Made by a program: the position numbers and the translations under genes. From JBBQXY01 sp038209195 (GTDB taxonomy: Bacteria; Chloroflexota; Ktedonobacteria; Ktedonobacterales; Ktedonobacteraceae), in NCBI GenBank assembly GCA_038209195.1, contig JBBQXY010000113.1:1-20111 (forward strand): a stretch of DNA of 20,111 nucleotides. The letters are read 5' to 3'. The notes under the pieces were generated by a model. The model searched no databases. It was given only the letters and a program-made list of their open reading frames with translations, and had not been told where the DNA came from. This document shows positions 1-7,170 of the stretch, one piece after another. Numbering within the stretch: position 1 is the stretch's first letter; every line of letters begins with the position of its first letter.

Positions 1-126
1 AACCTTGCCATCACCTTAATCCATCGCACTGGGTCCTCTCAGATTGCCGCTTCCCGACGACATTTCGCTTCTCATCCCTCTAAAGCTTTCGCTCTCCTTC
101 TGCAAGGGAGGTTCACCCAGCAATAA
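1..126 (+). CDS. IS transposase, C-terminal fragment (runs off the left edge)
   Basis: Frame 1 is open from the first base to a TAA at 124-126 and gives 41 residues beginning NLAITLIHRTGSSQ and ending LLLQGRFTQQ. The stop lies inside the 22-base IS end at 118-139, as expected for a transposase whose gene runs into its own right terminal repeat. The N-A-I-x-L-I pattern followed by a basic stretch resembles the C-termini of DDE transposases of the ISAs1/IS4 type, but the catalytic part is outside the window, so the family is a guess. The downstream EamA gene is on the other strand and ends inside the same repeat. This is probably the same element that begins at 19972. Confidence 0.7.
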   Translation, partial: NLAITLIHRTGSSQIAASRRHFASHPSKAFALLLQGRFTQQ

Positions 127-139
127 TTCACAGACCCTG
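118..139 (-). repeat. IS right terminal inverted repeat (22 bases)
   Basis: Read on the minus strand it begins CAGGGTCTGTGAATTATT and is identical over 22 bases to 19972-19993 read on the plus strand. It carries the TGA that ends the EamA frame (128-130) and the TAA that ends the transposase (124-126). Confidence 0.85.
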
Positions 140-1039
140 GGTTTTTGTGTTCTCAAACTGTAAAATCGTTACACCTACCAGTACTAACAAGCAGCCGAGA
201 ATTTGCCATAGGTCGAGGTGTTGATTAAGCCAAAAGTAGGCGATGATTCCGGCAGCGACGAGTTCTAACATGCTGACGATGCCGACGCGGGTAGCGTCGA
301 TGCGACGTAACGAGCCGAGGACGAAGGAGAAGGGGATGGCCATGCCGATGGTGCCCACGAGGAAGATGAGCGAGAAATGTGTTGGTGTCCAAGTACTGGC
401 GGGAATGGCCCATGGCGGTTGCACAATGAACCAGAAGATGGCGGCGACGATGGCACCGAAACTGGTGGTGGTCAGAGCAGGAACAGTACGTCCGACTTTA
501 CGACCAAGTAGTAAATATGCAATGAACGTCAGCATCGCCAGGTTGGCGTAGAGTAATCCTAAACCATCCAGGCCGTTGAGGCTGAGGTGCCAGATACCTG
601 TTAAGAGGATTATGCCGCTAAAGGTGAGGGCAATGGCAATGGTGACGTAGGTTGAGGGGATACGCCTGTACCAGAGGGATTCGGCAAGAACCATCCAGGC
701 TGGCGCACTGAATTGGATGATGAGGGCAACGGCGATAGGTAAACGGCTGATGGCTACGAAGTAGGTGTAGGTCACTAATGCCAGGGATAGGCCGAAGGCG
801 ATGACCCAGCCGATGGAACGACGCGGCACTTTCAGTTCTTGCCGCCGCCCCACAAGTAAGACCGCCAACAAGCAAGCACCACCGATGAGCATGCGAAACT
901 CTACCAGTGTAATGGGAGTAATACCCTGATCAAAGAGTAATCGCGACAGGTTGCCGTTAATACCAAACAACACTGTCGCAACTATGATCATGAGATAGCC
1001 AACCAATCGATAGGATGTGCTATGCCTCATCCGATTCAC
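128..1039 (-). CDS. EamA/DMT-family membrane transporter, C-terminus replaced by IS end
   Basis: This inner-membrane protein of about 303 residues belongs to the drug/metabolite transporter superfamily. It has two EamA repeats and about ten hydrophobic helices, beginning VGYLMIIVATVLFGINGNLS and ending with WQILGCLLVLVGVTILQ. Family members export amino acids, metabolites or drugs; the substrate cannot be read from sequence. The preferred start is GTG at 1039: it overlaps the upstream peptidase stop as GTGA (1036-1039), and GGAG lies seven bases upstream. ATG at 1030 is the alternative. The last codons (Q-G-L-stop) come from the IS end at 118-139, so the native tail is lost. All membrane helices appear present and function may survive. 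It is last in a three-gene operon. Confidence 0.88.
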   Translation of the reverse strand: MNRMRHSTSYRLVGYLMIIVATVLFGINGNLSRLLFDQGITPITLVEFRMLIGGACLLAVLLVGRRQELKVPRRSIGWVIAFGLSLALVTYTYFVAISRLPIAVALIIQFSAPAWMVLAESLWYRRIPSTYVTIAIALTFSGIILLTGIWHLSLNGLDGLGLLYANLAMLTFIAYLLLGRKVGRTVPALTTTSFGAIVAAIFWFIVQPPWAIPASTWTPTHFSLIFLVGTIGMAIPFSFVLGSLRRIDATRVGIVSMLELVAAGIIAYFWLNQHLDLWQILGCLLVLVGVTILQFENTKTQGL

Positions 1040-2073
1040 ATAATCGCTCCGCCACAAAGGCTACAGAAGCGTTGGTTAGGTTGTTCCTTGCCACAATGTG
1101 GGCAGAGGATTAGTCCGGTCGAGGTGCCGTTGGTTGCTGTGCCATTAGCGGTAGTTGCTGTAGTAGAAGTAGCTTTCTTGCCGTTCTGTGTTTTGTTGGC
1201 AGTGGAGCTTTTGGGGCGTGTGTCTCGGGCGTAGCGGCCTTCGAGGGCGGCTTTGTACTCGCTGCTTTCAGACCATTTCATAATTTCGCGCGCGCGTACA
1301 ATGGTCAAAGGGTGAGACACAGGGGCAACCAGCATCATTTTGTAGACGCGATCAAGGATATTGGCATCTACCTCTTCATACAGATCGGCTTGTTTCAAAA
1401 ACTCTTGTGCATCCAAGAGATTACGCTGAAAGAGAGTGCCACCAGCAAATTTCATCATCAGCGAGAGCATTACCTGGGGGTCTTGAATGACGAGCAAACC
1501 AGCACGATCGCCGGTAAATTCCGACATACGGTACCATTCCAATAGTGTGGCTTCAAGGGAACGGCCAATGAGGCGACCAATACCGAGGGTCATATCGCCA
1601 ACGATGGTGAGTAAGAGGGTGATACCTAATGCTATAGTGCGGTACAGCACATGACCCGATTTAATATGGCCCAGTTCGTGCCCAATAACGGCCATGACTT
1701 CATCTTCGGTCATGAGATCGAGCAGGCCGCTGGTGACGACGATATAGGGGTGGTCATGACCACTTGTCCAGGCATTAGGTAGAGGATTATGCGCGACATA
1801 GAGTTCAGGCTCGCGTACATCCAGGATGGAACAGGCTTCGCGCAGTTGGGCATAGAGTTGCGGGCATTGTGTTTTACTCACCCGTATGGTCTGGGCGACG
1901 TTCTGGATATAGGCTACACGCTCAGGGAACAACTCGATAAATTTGCGCACAATAATATCTAGCCCAGGTATTTTTTGTAACGCGTTGAGGGCCGCACGGT
2001 CATAAGGATGTTGAAGGACAGTGGGGTCCAGTCCAGGAAAACGTTGCCGCGCCTTAGGCTGAGCAGCAGACAT
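1036..2073 (-). CDS. M48-family zinc metallopeptidase with C-terminal zinc ribbon
   Basis: The 345-residue protein has the gluzincin motif HELGH at residues 132-136 (two His ligands, catalytic Glu133). Glu185 in EFTGD is the expected third ligand. A hydrophobic segment at about 145-170 suggests membrane attachment, as in HtpX/Ste24 relatives. A Thr/Ala/Asn-rich linker (about 290-320) leads to CPHC...CSLC at 324-340, a double-CxxC zinc ribbon that is not part of the peptidase core. M48 enzymes are linked to membrane protein quality control; here the substrate is unknown. The start is clear: ATG at 2073 with AAGGAG seven bases upstream. The gene lies 26 bases after the 106-aa gene and overlaps the transporter start, so all three are probably co-transcribed. 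Confidence 0.9.
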   Translation of the reverse strand: MSAAQPKARQRFPGLDPTVLQHPYDRAALNALQKIPGLDIIVRKFIELFPERVAYIQNVAQTIRVSKTQCPQLYAQLREACSILDVREPELYVAHNPLPNAWTSGHDHPYIVVTSGLLDLMTEDEVMAVIGHELGHIKSGHVLYRTIALGITLLLTIVGDMTLGIGRLIGRSLEATLLEWYRMSEFTGDRAGLLVIQDPQVMLSLMMKFAGGTLFQRNLLDAQEFLKQADLYEEVDANILDRVYKMMLVAPVSHPLTIVRAREIMKWSESSEYKAALEGRYARDTRPKSSTANKTQNGKKATSTTATTANGTATNGTSTGLILCPHCGKEQPNQRFCSLCGGAIM

Positions 2074-2099
2074 GAAAGGCTCCTTCTATGCCAGGGCCA

Positions 2100-2420
2100 T
2101 CACGGTTCGAAGGTAACATTCACGCGAGGCAATTTTAACTGTCCCGCGGTGTGCGCCCATAACCGTATCGCCTGGGCCACGATTTCATTGTCACGAGGTT
2201 GGCGCAACTTATCGGGCTGCACCACCCGGTTAATCATCACTTGTATGTGCCATGTACCGTTCGCGCGTCTCAAACTAATGGGGGCGGCCACCCGTAGTAG
2301 GGCGGCAACGCGGGGAGATTGACGTTGAATGATCTGGAGAATATCTGACCAATGCTCATACATGATAGAAGTAAATTGTTCTGCGAATTCATCGTAGCGA
2401 GCACGCGGTTTCTGCTCCAT
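2100..2420 (-). CDS. Conserved-looking protein of unknown function (106 aa)
   Basis: I do not recognise this protein. It begins MEQKPRARYDEFAEQF and has a predicted helical N-terminus. The stretch WSDILQIIQRQSPRVAALL, followed by a beta-like segment (GTWHIQVMINR), is faintly reminiscent of the C-terminal domain of DnaX (DNA polymerase III tau). That is a weak impression only. ATG at 2420 is chosen over the in-frame ATG at 2456 because GAGGAGG lies just upstream of 2420, and the predicted promoter would start transcription at about 2456, leaving no leader for the longer form. There is no signal peptide or membrane segment. It is first gene of the operon with the M48 peptidase and transporter. 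Confidence 0.7.
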   Translation of the reverse strand: MEQKPRARYDEFAEQFTSIMYEHWSDILQIIQRQSPRVAALLRVAAPISLRRANGTWHIQVMINRVVQPDKLRQPRDNEIVAQAIRLWAHTAGQLKLPRVNVTFEP

Positions 2421-2462
2421 GGAGTGCCTCCTCGTCTGACTCAAGGTAACTGGCATGTGTCA

Positions 2463-2471
2463 AGTATACCA
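2463..2471 (-). promoter_or_regulatory. Extended -10 promoter of the leftward three-gene operon
   Basis: On the minus strand the sequence reads TGGTATACT, an extended -10 (TGn plus TATACT). There is no convincing -35. Predicted initiation near 2456 gives a leader of about 36 bases before ATG 2420, with a good Shine-Dalgarno sequence. Confidence 0.45.
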
Positions 2472-2556
2472 TATTCTTGGCGAGAAGTGTAGGTGAGCTG
2501 CTCTTTTCCGTAAGGAGGTGTCACTTGTGGTTTTGCACTTCAAGAGCTGACCATTA

Positions 2557-2565
2557 TGTTAAAAT
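2557..2565 (+). promoter_or_regulatory. Candidate extended -10 promoter for the trehalose fusion gene
   Basis: TGTTAAAAT matches TGn plus a -10-like hexamer. TTGCAC at 2533-2538 is too far away (21-base spacer) to be a good -35. If it is real, the leader to ATG 2751 is about 180 bases. The 294-base divergent interval 2457-2750 holds nothing else I can support. Confidence 0.3.
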
Positions 2566-2750
2566 GAGTATACCTCTCTTGTTCTACTGGGTAATTTGCT
2601 TGCTTGTTCTATCTAAAGGGAGACGAAGATATCAGAGAACATCCTATCCGAAAAAAGCCATGTGTCCGGTGAAGTCGTTTCGGCCGCCACGCTTTTGCTA
2701 TTACCCGTGACTCTCTACCATATCCCACTCACAAAGGCAGGTGAACAACT

Positions 2751-5700
2751 ATGATGAGCCAGATCGATGACCTACCGCACGCGCTCAGTGAAGGCGCAGC
2801 ATTGGCGCAGCGTTTCGTTGGCAAGCGGCCGGTCGTATTCCTCGACTACGACGGGACCCTGACTCCGATCCGCGATAGGCCGCAGGACGCCGTGATCTCG
2901 AAGAGCATGCGTGAGGCCGTGCGGAGACTGGCCAAACGAGTCCCTGTGGTCGTCGTCAGCGGACGCGACCGCAGGGTCGTGCAGGAGCTCATGGGCCTCG
3001 ACAACCTGATTGTGGCTGGCGATCACGGTTTCGACATCTGGAGCCCGACCGAAGGATCCATACAGCGTAAAGAAGGGGAGTCATTCGAGGGCCTGTTGCG
3101 AGAGGTGGAGGCACGGCTTCGCGCCGAACTTGCCGACCTCCCGGGAGTCTTGGTCGAGCCAAAGCAGAGTTCGGTGGCCGTTCATTGCCGTCTGGTACCG
3201 CAAGAACAGCGACCTCGCGTCAAGGAGATCGTTGAAGTGATCCTCAGTGAGCACCCACAGGAACTCAAAGTTACGCCGGGCAAGATGGTCTTTGAAATCC
3301 AGCCCAAGCTGGACTGGGACAAGGGCAAGGCGGTACACTACCTGCTCGAGGCTCTGAGCTTGGACCGAGACGACGTGGTCCCCATCTATGTGGGCGACGA
3401 CATCACAGACGAGGACGCTTTCCAGGCCCTCTCTGAGCGCGGCATCGGCATCTTCGTGGGGAGAGCCGATGACCCTGAGAATGCTGGTCGCACTACCGCC
3501 GCGGACTACGTGTTGAATACCATTGGGGAGGTGGAGGAGTTCCTCAACACGCTCGCCGCCCTGGACTCCGCGCAGGGGAAGCCAACGCCACCCGATTGGG
3601 GAGTCGAACCCAATCCGAAGGTTTGGACGCTCACCTACGACTCCTTCGAGCCCGAGCAGGAAAGGCTGCGGGAGGTGCTGACATCGACTGGCAACGGCTA
3701 TTTCTGCACGCGAGGCTGTATCGAGTGGGCTGACGCGGACGACGTCCACTATCCCGGCACCTACGCACATGGCTGTTACAACCGGGAGACGACCATCATG
3801 GGCGGGCACCCAGTGCTCAACGAGGACCTCGTCAACCTTCCCAACTGGCTCGTGCTCAAGCTCCTCATCGGCGGAGACGAACCGATCACCCTGAAGAACG
3901 TCGAGCTACTGAGCTACCAACACGAGGTGGACTTCCGCAACGCGACGGTGATGCGCAAGCTTCGCTTCCGCGACCGTCGGGGTCGCGAGACGATGCTCTC
4001 CAGCAAGCGCTTCGTCAGTATGGCCGATATGCACCAGGCGGCCCTGGAGTGGACCATCACAGCCGAGAACTGGTCTGGACCAGTGCAGGTCATCACGGCA
4101 CTTGACGCACGCGTCATCAACCAGGGCGTCGCCCGCTACCGGGAGCTCGAGGGTCGCCACGTACATCCGGTGGCAAGCCGGACTCCCAGTCCAGACACTA
4201 TCTCCCTGATCGCGCAAACTCGTCAGTCCCGCATCTATGTGGCCGAGGCAGTCAGAACGCGCGTGTACGGAGACGCAGGTGAGTTGGAAGCCGAACGCGG
4301 ACTCTATCGGATGGAGGACTACGCCCAGCAGACGCTGGGCTTCAACCTCCAGCAAGGGCGACCGGTCCGTGTCGAGAAGCTGCTCTCATTTTACACCTCC
4401 CACGACCAAGCGATCAACGAGCCTCTGGCCAACGCCGAGAAGGCGGTCGAGCGTTTCGGCACCTTCGAGGAGGCCTTCGAACGTCACCAACGCGCGTGGG
4501 ACGAGCTGTGGGACGACTGCGATATCCGGGTGCCCAACGACGACAGGGTCCAGTTCCTGCTGCGCTTCCACGCCTCCCACATTCTGCAGACTTGCTCCCC
4601 CCACACGGCCGACCTGGACGCCGGTGTTCCCGCACGCGGCCTCAACGGGGAAGCCTATCGCGGCCACATCTTCTGGGATGAGCTCTACGTCTATCCCTTC
4701 CTGAACTTCCGGCTGCCGAAGATCACGCGGGGCCTCCTGATGTACCGGTATCGCAGGCTTGGCGAGGCCCGCGCTCTGGCACGCGACGCCGGCTACCGGG
4801 GCGCGATGTACCCTTGGCAGAGTGGCAGCGACGGCAAGGAAGAGACCCAGGTCGTGCATCTCAACCCGCGCTCAGGGTTGTGGGAACCGGACCTGAGCCA
4901 GAACCAAAGGCATGTGAGCGCGGCCATCTTCTACAACATCTGGCACTACCTCCAGGCCACGGGAGATACCGACTTCCTGCTCGGGCCAGGAGCCGAGATG
5001 ATGATGGAGATCGCCCGTTTCTGGTCCAGCATCGCACACTTCAACCCGGAGCGTGGTCGCTTCGAGATCCACGGCGTTATGGGTCCAGACGAGTTCCACG
5101 AGAAATACCCGGACTCCGCTGAGCCCGGCCTGCGCAACAACGCGTACACCAACGTGATGGTGGCATGGGTCGCGGACGTTGCGGGCAGGCTGCTCGACAT
5201 GCTTCCAGCGCGATGGCGGCAGTCCCTCTGCGAGCGAATTGACCTCACCAACGAGGAGATCGAGATATGGAAGGAGATGAGTCGCAAAATGTACGTCCCC
5301 TTCCTCGAAGACGGCGTCATCAGCCAGTTCGAGGGCTGGGAGGACCTGGAGGAGCTGGACTGGGAGGCCTATCGCCGGGAGTACGGCAACATCCAGCGGC
5401 TCGATCGCATCCTGCGGGCGGAGGGAAAGGAGCCTGACCGCTACAAGCTGTCGAAGCAGGCGGACACCGTGCTGCTGTTCTACCTGTTCCGCCAGGATGA
5501 GCTGAAGCAGATGTTCGAGCACCTCGGCTACGTGTACACACCTGAGACACTGCGCAAGACCGTCGCCTACTACGATGCCCGAACCTCGCACGGGTCCACA
5601 CTGAGCTTCGTCGCGTATGCCGGGGTTTTCTCAGAGATCAACTTGGCGACCTCTTGGGAGCGGTACATGGTGGCATTGGAGAGCGACGTCGGCGACGTGC

Positions 5701-6008
5701 AGGGCGGTACCACAGCCGAGGGCATCCACATGGGCGTGATGTCGGGAACGCTGGACCTGGTGCAGCGCAGTTACGTGGGTGAGGTGATTCGCGACGGCGT
5801 CCTCTACTTCAACCCTCAAGCTATAGACCATCTGCGCGGTCTGACCCTCCCCATGCGCTTCAGAGGGCTGCTGCTCGAAGTCACCCTAGAGGATGGTCGT
5901 CTGCGAGTCGGCGCCGAGGTCGACAGCTTGAACCGGTCGGTGAAAGTAGGAGTCGGAGACCAGGTCCGGGAGATCAGGTCTGGGGAGAGCCACACCTTCG
6001 ACCTATGA
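2751..6008 (+). CDS. Trehalose-6-phosphate phosphatase fused to GH65 sugar phosphorylase
   Basis: The predicted cytosolic protein has 1085 residues in two parts. Residues 20-270 are an OtsB-type HAD phosphatase: DYDGT at 32-36 (nucleophile Asp32), SGRD at 70-73 and GDDITDED at 215-222. This activity turns trehalose-6-phosphate into trehalose. Residues from about 290 to the end are a GH65 (alpha/alpha)6-barrel protein: GYRGHIFWDE, then GPDEFH with the putative general acid Glu781, then HGSTLS at 947-952, the phosphate loop of phosphorylases. GH65 enzymes phosphorolyse trehalose, kojibiose, nigerose or maltose; the substrate here is unknown. The layout matches mycobacterial OtsB1 (Rv2006) without its N-terminal HAD domain. 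AGGTG lies about seven bases before ATG 2751. Base composition is distinctly GC-richer than neighbouring genes, suggesting transfer. No trehalose-phosphate synthase is in the window. Confidence 0.93.
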   Translation: MMSQIDDLPHALSEGAALAQRFVGKRPVVFLDYDGTLTPIRDRPQDAVISKSMREAVRRLAKRVPVVVVSGRDRRVVQELMGLDNLIVAGDHGFDIWSPTEGSIQRKEGESFEGLLREVEARLRAELADLPGVLVEPKQSSVAVHCRLVPQEQRPRVKEIVEVILSEHPQELKVTPGKMVFEIQPKLDWDKGKAVHYLLEALSLDRDDVVPIYVGDDITDEDAFQALSERGIGIFVGRADDPENAGRTTAADYVLNTIGEVEEFLNTLAALDSAQGKPTPPDWGVEPNPKVWTLTYDSFEPEQERLREVLTSTGNGYFCTRGCIEWADADDVHYPGTYAHGCYNRETTIMGGHPVLNEDLVNLPNWLVLKLLIGGDEPITLKNVELLSYQHEVDFRNATVMRKLRFRDRRGRETMLSSKRFVSMADMHQAALEWTITAENWSGPVQVITALDARVINQGVARYRELEGRHVHPVASRTPSPDTISLIAQTRQSRIYVAEAVRTRVYGDAGELEAERGLYRMEDYAQQTLGFNLQQGRPVRVEKLLSFYTSHDQAINEPLANAEKAVERFGTFEEAFERHQRAWDELWDDCDIRVPNDDRVQFLLRFHASHILQTCSPHTADLDAGVPARGLNGEAYRGHIFWDELYVYPFLNFRLPKITRGLLMYRYRRLGEARALARDAGYRGAMYPWQSGSDGKEETQVVHLNPRSGLWEPDLSQNQRHVSAAIFYNIWHYLQATGDTDFLLGPGAEMMMEIARFWSSIAHFNPERGRFEIHGVMGPDEFHEKYPDSAEPGLRNNAYTNVMVAWVADVAGRLLDMLPARWRQSLCERIDLTNEEIEIWKEMSRKMYVPFLEDGVISQFEGWEDLEELDWEAYRREYGNIQRLDRILRAEGKEPDRYKLSKQADTVLLFYLFRQDELKQMFEHLGYVYTPETLRKTVAYYDARTSHGSTLSFVAYAGVFSEINLATSWERYMVALESDVGDVQGGTTAEGIHMGVMSGTLDLVQRSYVGEVIRDGVLYFNPQAIDHLRGLTLPMRFRGLLLEVTLEDGRLRVGAEVDSLNRSVKVGVGDQVREIRSGESHTFDL

Positions 6009-6017
6009 ATAGGACCC

Positions 6018-6041
6018 AGGCAGTCCGGGGCCTCACTGCCT
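6018..6041 (+). terminator. Possible terminator hairpin after the trehalose fusion gene
   Basis: AGGCAGT and ACTGCCT form a 7-bp stem with a 10-base loop, starting ten bases after the stop codon. No clean U-run follows, only moderately T-rich sequence, so it is a weak call. Confidence 0.35.
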
Positions 6042-6068
6042 CGCGCTATTCTACTCAAGCTTTTCATA

Positions 6069-6098
6069 TTGACAATGATAAAAAGAAATGCGTATGCT
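6069..6098 (+). promoter_or_regulatory. Promoter of the DsbA-like gene
   Basis: A perfect -35 TTGACA (6069-6074) is followed after 18 bases by TATGCT (6093-6098). Initiation near 6105 gives a leader of about 70 bases that holds two small hairpins. Confidence 0.6.
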
Positions 6099-6107
6099 GT
6101 TAGCCTG

Positions 6108-6155
6108 TAGAAGTGATTCTTCTAAAAGAAAGCCTACTGTAGTGCTGTGCTACAG
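6108..6155 (+). promoter_or_regulatory. Two inverted repeats in the DsbA-like gene leader
   Basis: TAGAAG-TGATT-CTTCTA spans 6108-6124 and CTGTAG-(7)-CTACAG spans 6137-6155. Both lie between the predicted transcription start and the Shine-Dalgarno GAGG at 6164-6167. They could be operators or RNA hairpins; the sequence alone does not distinguish these. Confidence 0.35.
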
Positions 6156-6175
6156 AAGAATTGAGAGGTAAAGAA

Positions 6176-6700
6176 ATGGCTGACCTTACTGTGCCAGTGC
6201 ATCAGGATGATCACGTACAGGGTCCAGCAACCGCACCGGTAACGCTGGTCGAATACGCTGATTATGAGTGTCCCTATTGTGCCGATGCTTACCCTGTTGT
6301 GAAAGAGATTCAGCAGCAGTTGGGCAGTTCTCTGCGTTTTGTCTTTCGCCACTTTCCCCGCTCCGAGTTTCATCATCATGCCCGCCATGCAGCAGAGGCA
6401 GCCGAAGCAGCGTCAGCTCAAGGTGCGTTTTGGGAGATGAGTGGGACGTTATTTGAGCATCAGAAGGCTCTGGAAGATGCTGATCTGGAGCACTATGCTG
6501 TTGAGTTAGGACTAGCAATAGATACGTTCAAGCAGGAGATGGCTCATCACATTTATGCAGAGCGCATTTACGAAGATATCGAAAGTGGGATACATAGTGG
6601 AGTACGAGGCACTCCTACCTTCTTTATCAATGGCATGCTTCATGACGATACCTATACTCTAGAGGTGCTACTGCCTGCTATTAAGAAGGCACTTGGCTAA
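6176..6700 (+). CDS. DsbA-family thioredoxin-fold oxidoreductase (cytoplasmic)
   Basis: The 174-residue protein has a thioredoxin fold with a helical insertion. The redox-active CPYC is at residues 32-35 in YADYECPYC, and the cis-Pro segment GTPTFFING is at 145-153. It has no signal peptide, unlike classical periplasmic DsbA. It therefore resembles the cytoplasmic DsbA-like proteins that reduce or isomerise thiols, or act as FrnE-type stress proteins. ATG at 6176 is preferred because GAGG lies just upstream; the frame also extends to a TTG at 6161. Its own promoter, with a perfect -35, lies about 80-105 bases upstream. The stop is embedded in the start of the TetR remnant. The partner protein is unknown. 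Confidence 0.9.
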   Translation: MADLTVPVHQDDHVQGPATAPVTLVEYADYECPYCADAYPVVKEIQQQLGSSLRFVFRHFPRSEFHHHARHAAEAAEAASAQGAFWEMSGTLFEHQKALEDADLEHYAVELGLAIDTFKQEMAHHIYAERIYEDIESGIHSGVRGTPTFFINGMLHDDTYTLEVLLPAIKKALG

Positions 6701-7132
6701 AGAAGAGATTGCACATGCTCTGGCGGCTCGCTACACCGAGGAACTCGAACGGGTGTATAGCTCTGTTTTCTCAATTGAGGCTGCCTCGCTTCCTTTCTCC
6801 ATCTGGCTAGATCAGATCATTGATGCCCTGCTCGCGTTTCACTTTGCTCATCCCGCTTTCCACATCCTGCTCTCCATACCTGCACCATCTGTGCAATTTG
6901 CGAGTCTGACTGATGCTTTGCCCAAAGAGTTGCAAACCCGTTTTGAACTCGGCTTTCAAGTTCGTGCTTCGCATCTCTCTCCAACGCAATGCATCCTCAG
7001 CGCGACGATGACTGTCCAGTTATTCAAGGCGGTCCTCCGGTTGCTGCTTCAGGCGAACGAGCTGAGCGGAGGCTGCTGGTGCGAGAACTCAAAACCGCAT
7101 TGACTCGGTACCTTGAGCCTCTGCTTGGTTGA
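6693..7132 (+). pseudogene. TetR-family regulator remnant: N-terminus missing and frameshifted
   Basis: The frame from 6693 begins at what is normally the end of a TetR helix-turn-helix (KEEIAHALAARYTEELERVY). It continues as a typical helical TetR ligand-binding domain to MTVQLFKAVLRLLLQ, then reads into non-homologous residues and stops at 7103. Moving to the +2 frame near 7053-7055 restores a normal TetR ending, ERAERRLLVRELKTALTRYL, with a stop at 7130-7132. The DNA-binding domain is absent, the only start is a TTG inside the DsbA-like gene, and there is no ribosome binding site. It therefore cannot act as a DNA-binding repressor. A deletion has probably joined it directly to the DsbA-like gene's end. 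Confidence 0.75.
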
Positions 7133-7170
7133 GAAAAAAGTCATGCACTCTCCCCTTTGATGAGAGGCGG

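Larger units (their letters stand above)
1..139 (+). mobile_element. Right end of an insertion sequence (partial copy)
   Basis: This is the transposase tail plus right terminal repeat. The boundary is set at base 139 because sequence identity with the inverted copy at 19972 stops there. Beyond it lies the native C-terminal coding sequence of the EamA transporter. Inside the 22-base repeat the two ends have unrelated sequence, which fits left and right ends of one element rather than a long duplication. Confidence 0.75.

Noticed and set aside
2477..2710. 77-codon plus-strand frame upstream of the trehalose gene
   Set aside because: It starts at TTG inside the opposing promoter, has no motif and no ribosome binding site.
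4237..5122. Several long alternative frames on both strands within the trehalose fusion gene
   Set aside because: High-GC coding DNA produces long shadow frames. None shows a family motif or ribosome binding site.
6066..6084. Fur-box-like sequence (GACAATGATAA) at the DsbA-like promoter
   Set aside because: Only one half of the expected palindrome matches, and the gene has no obvious link to iron.
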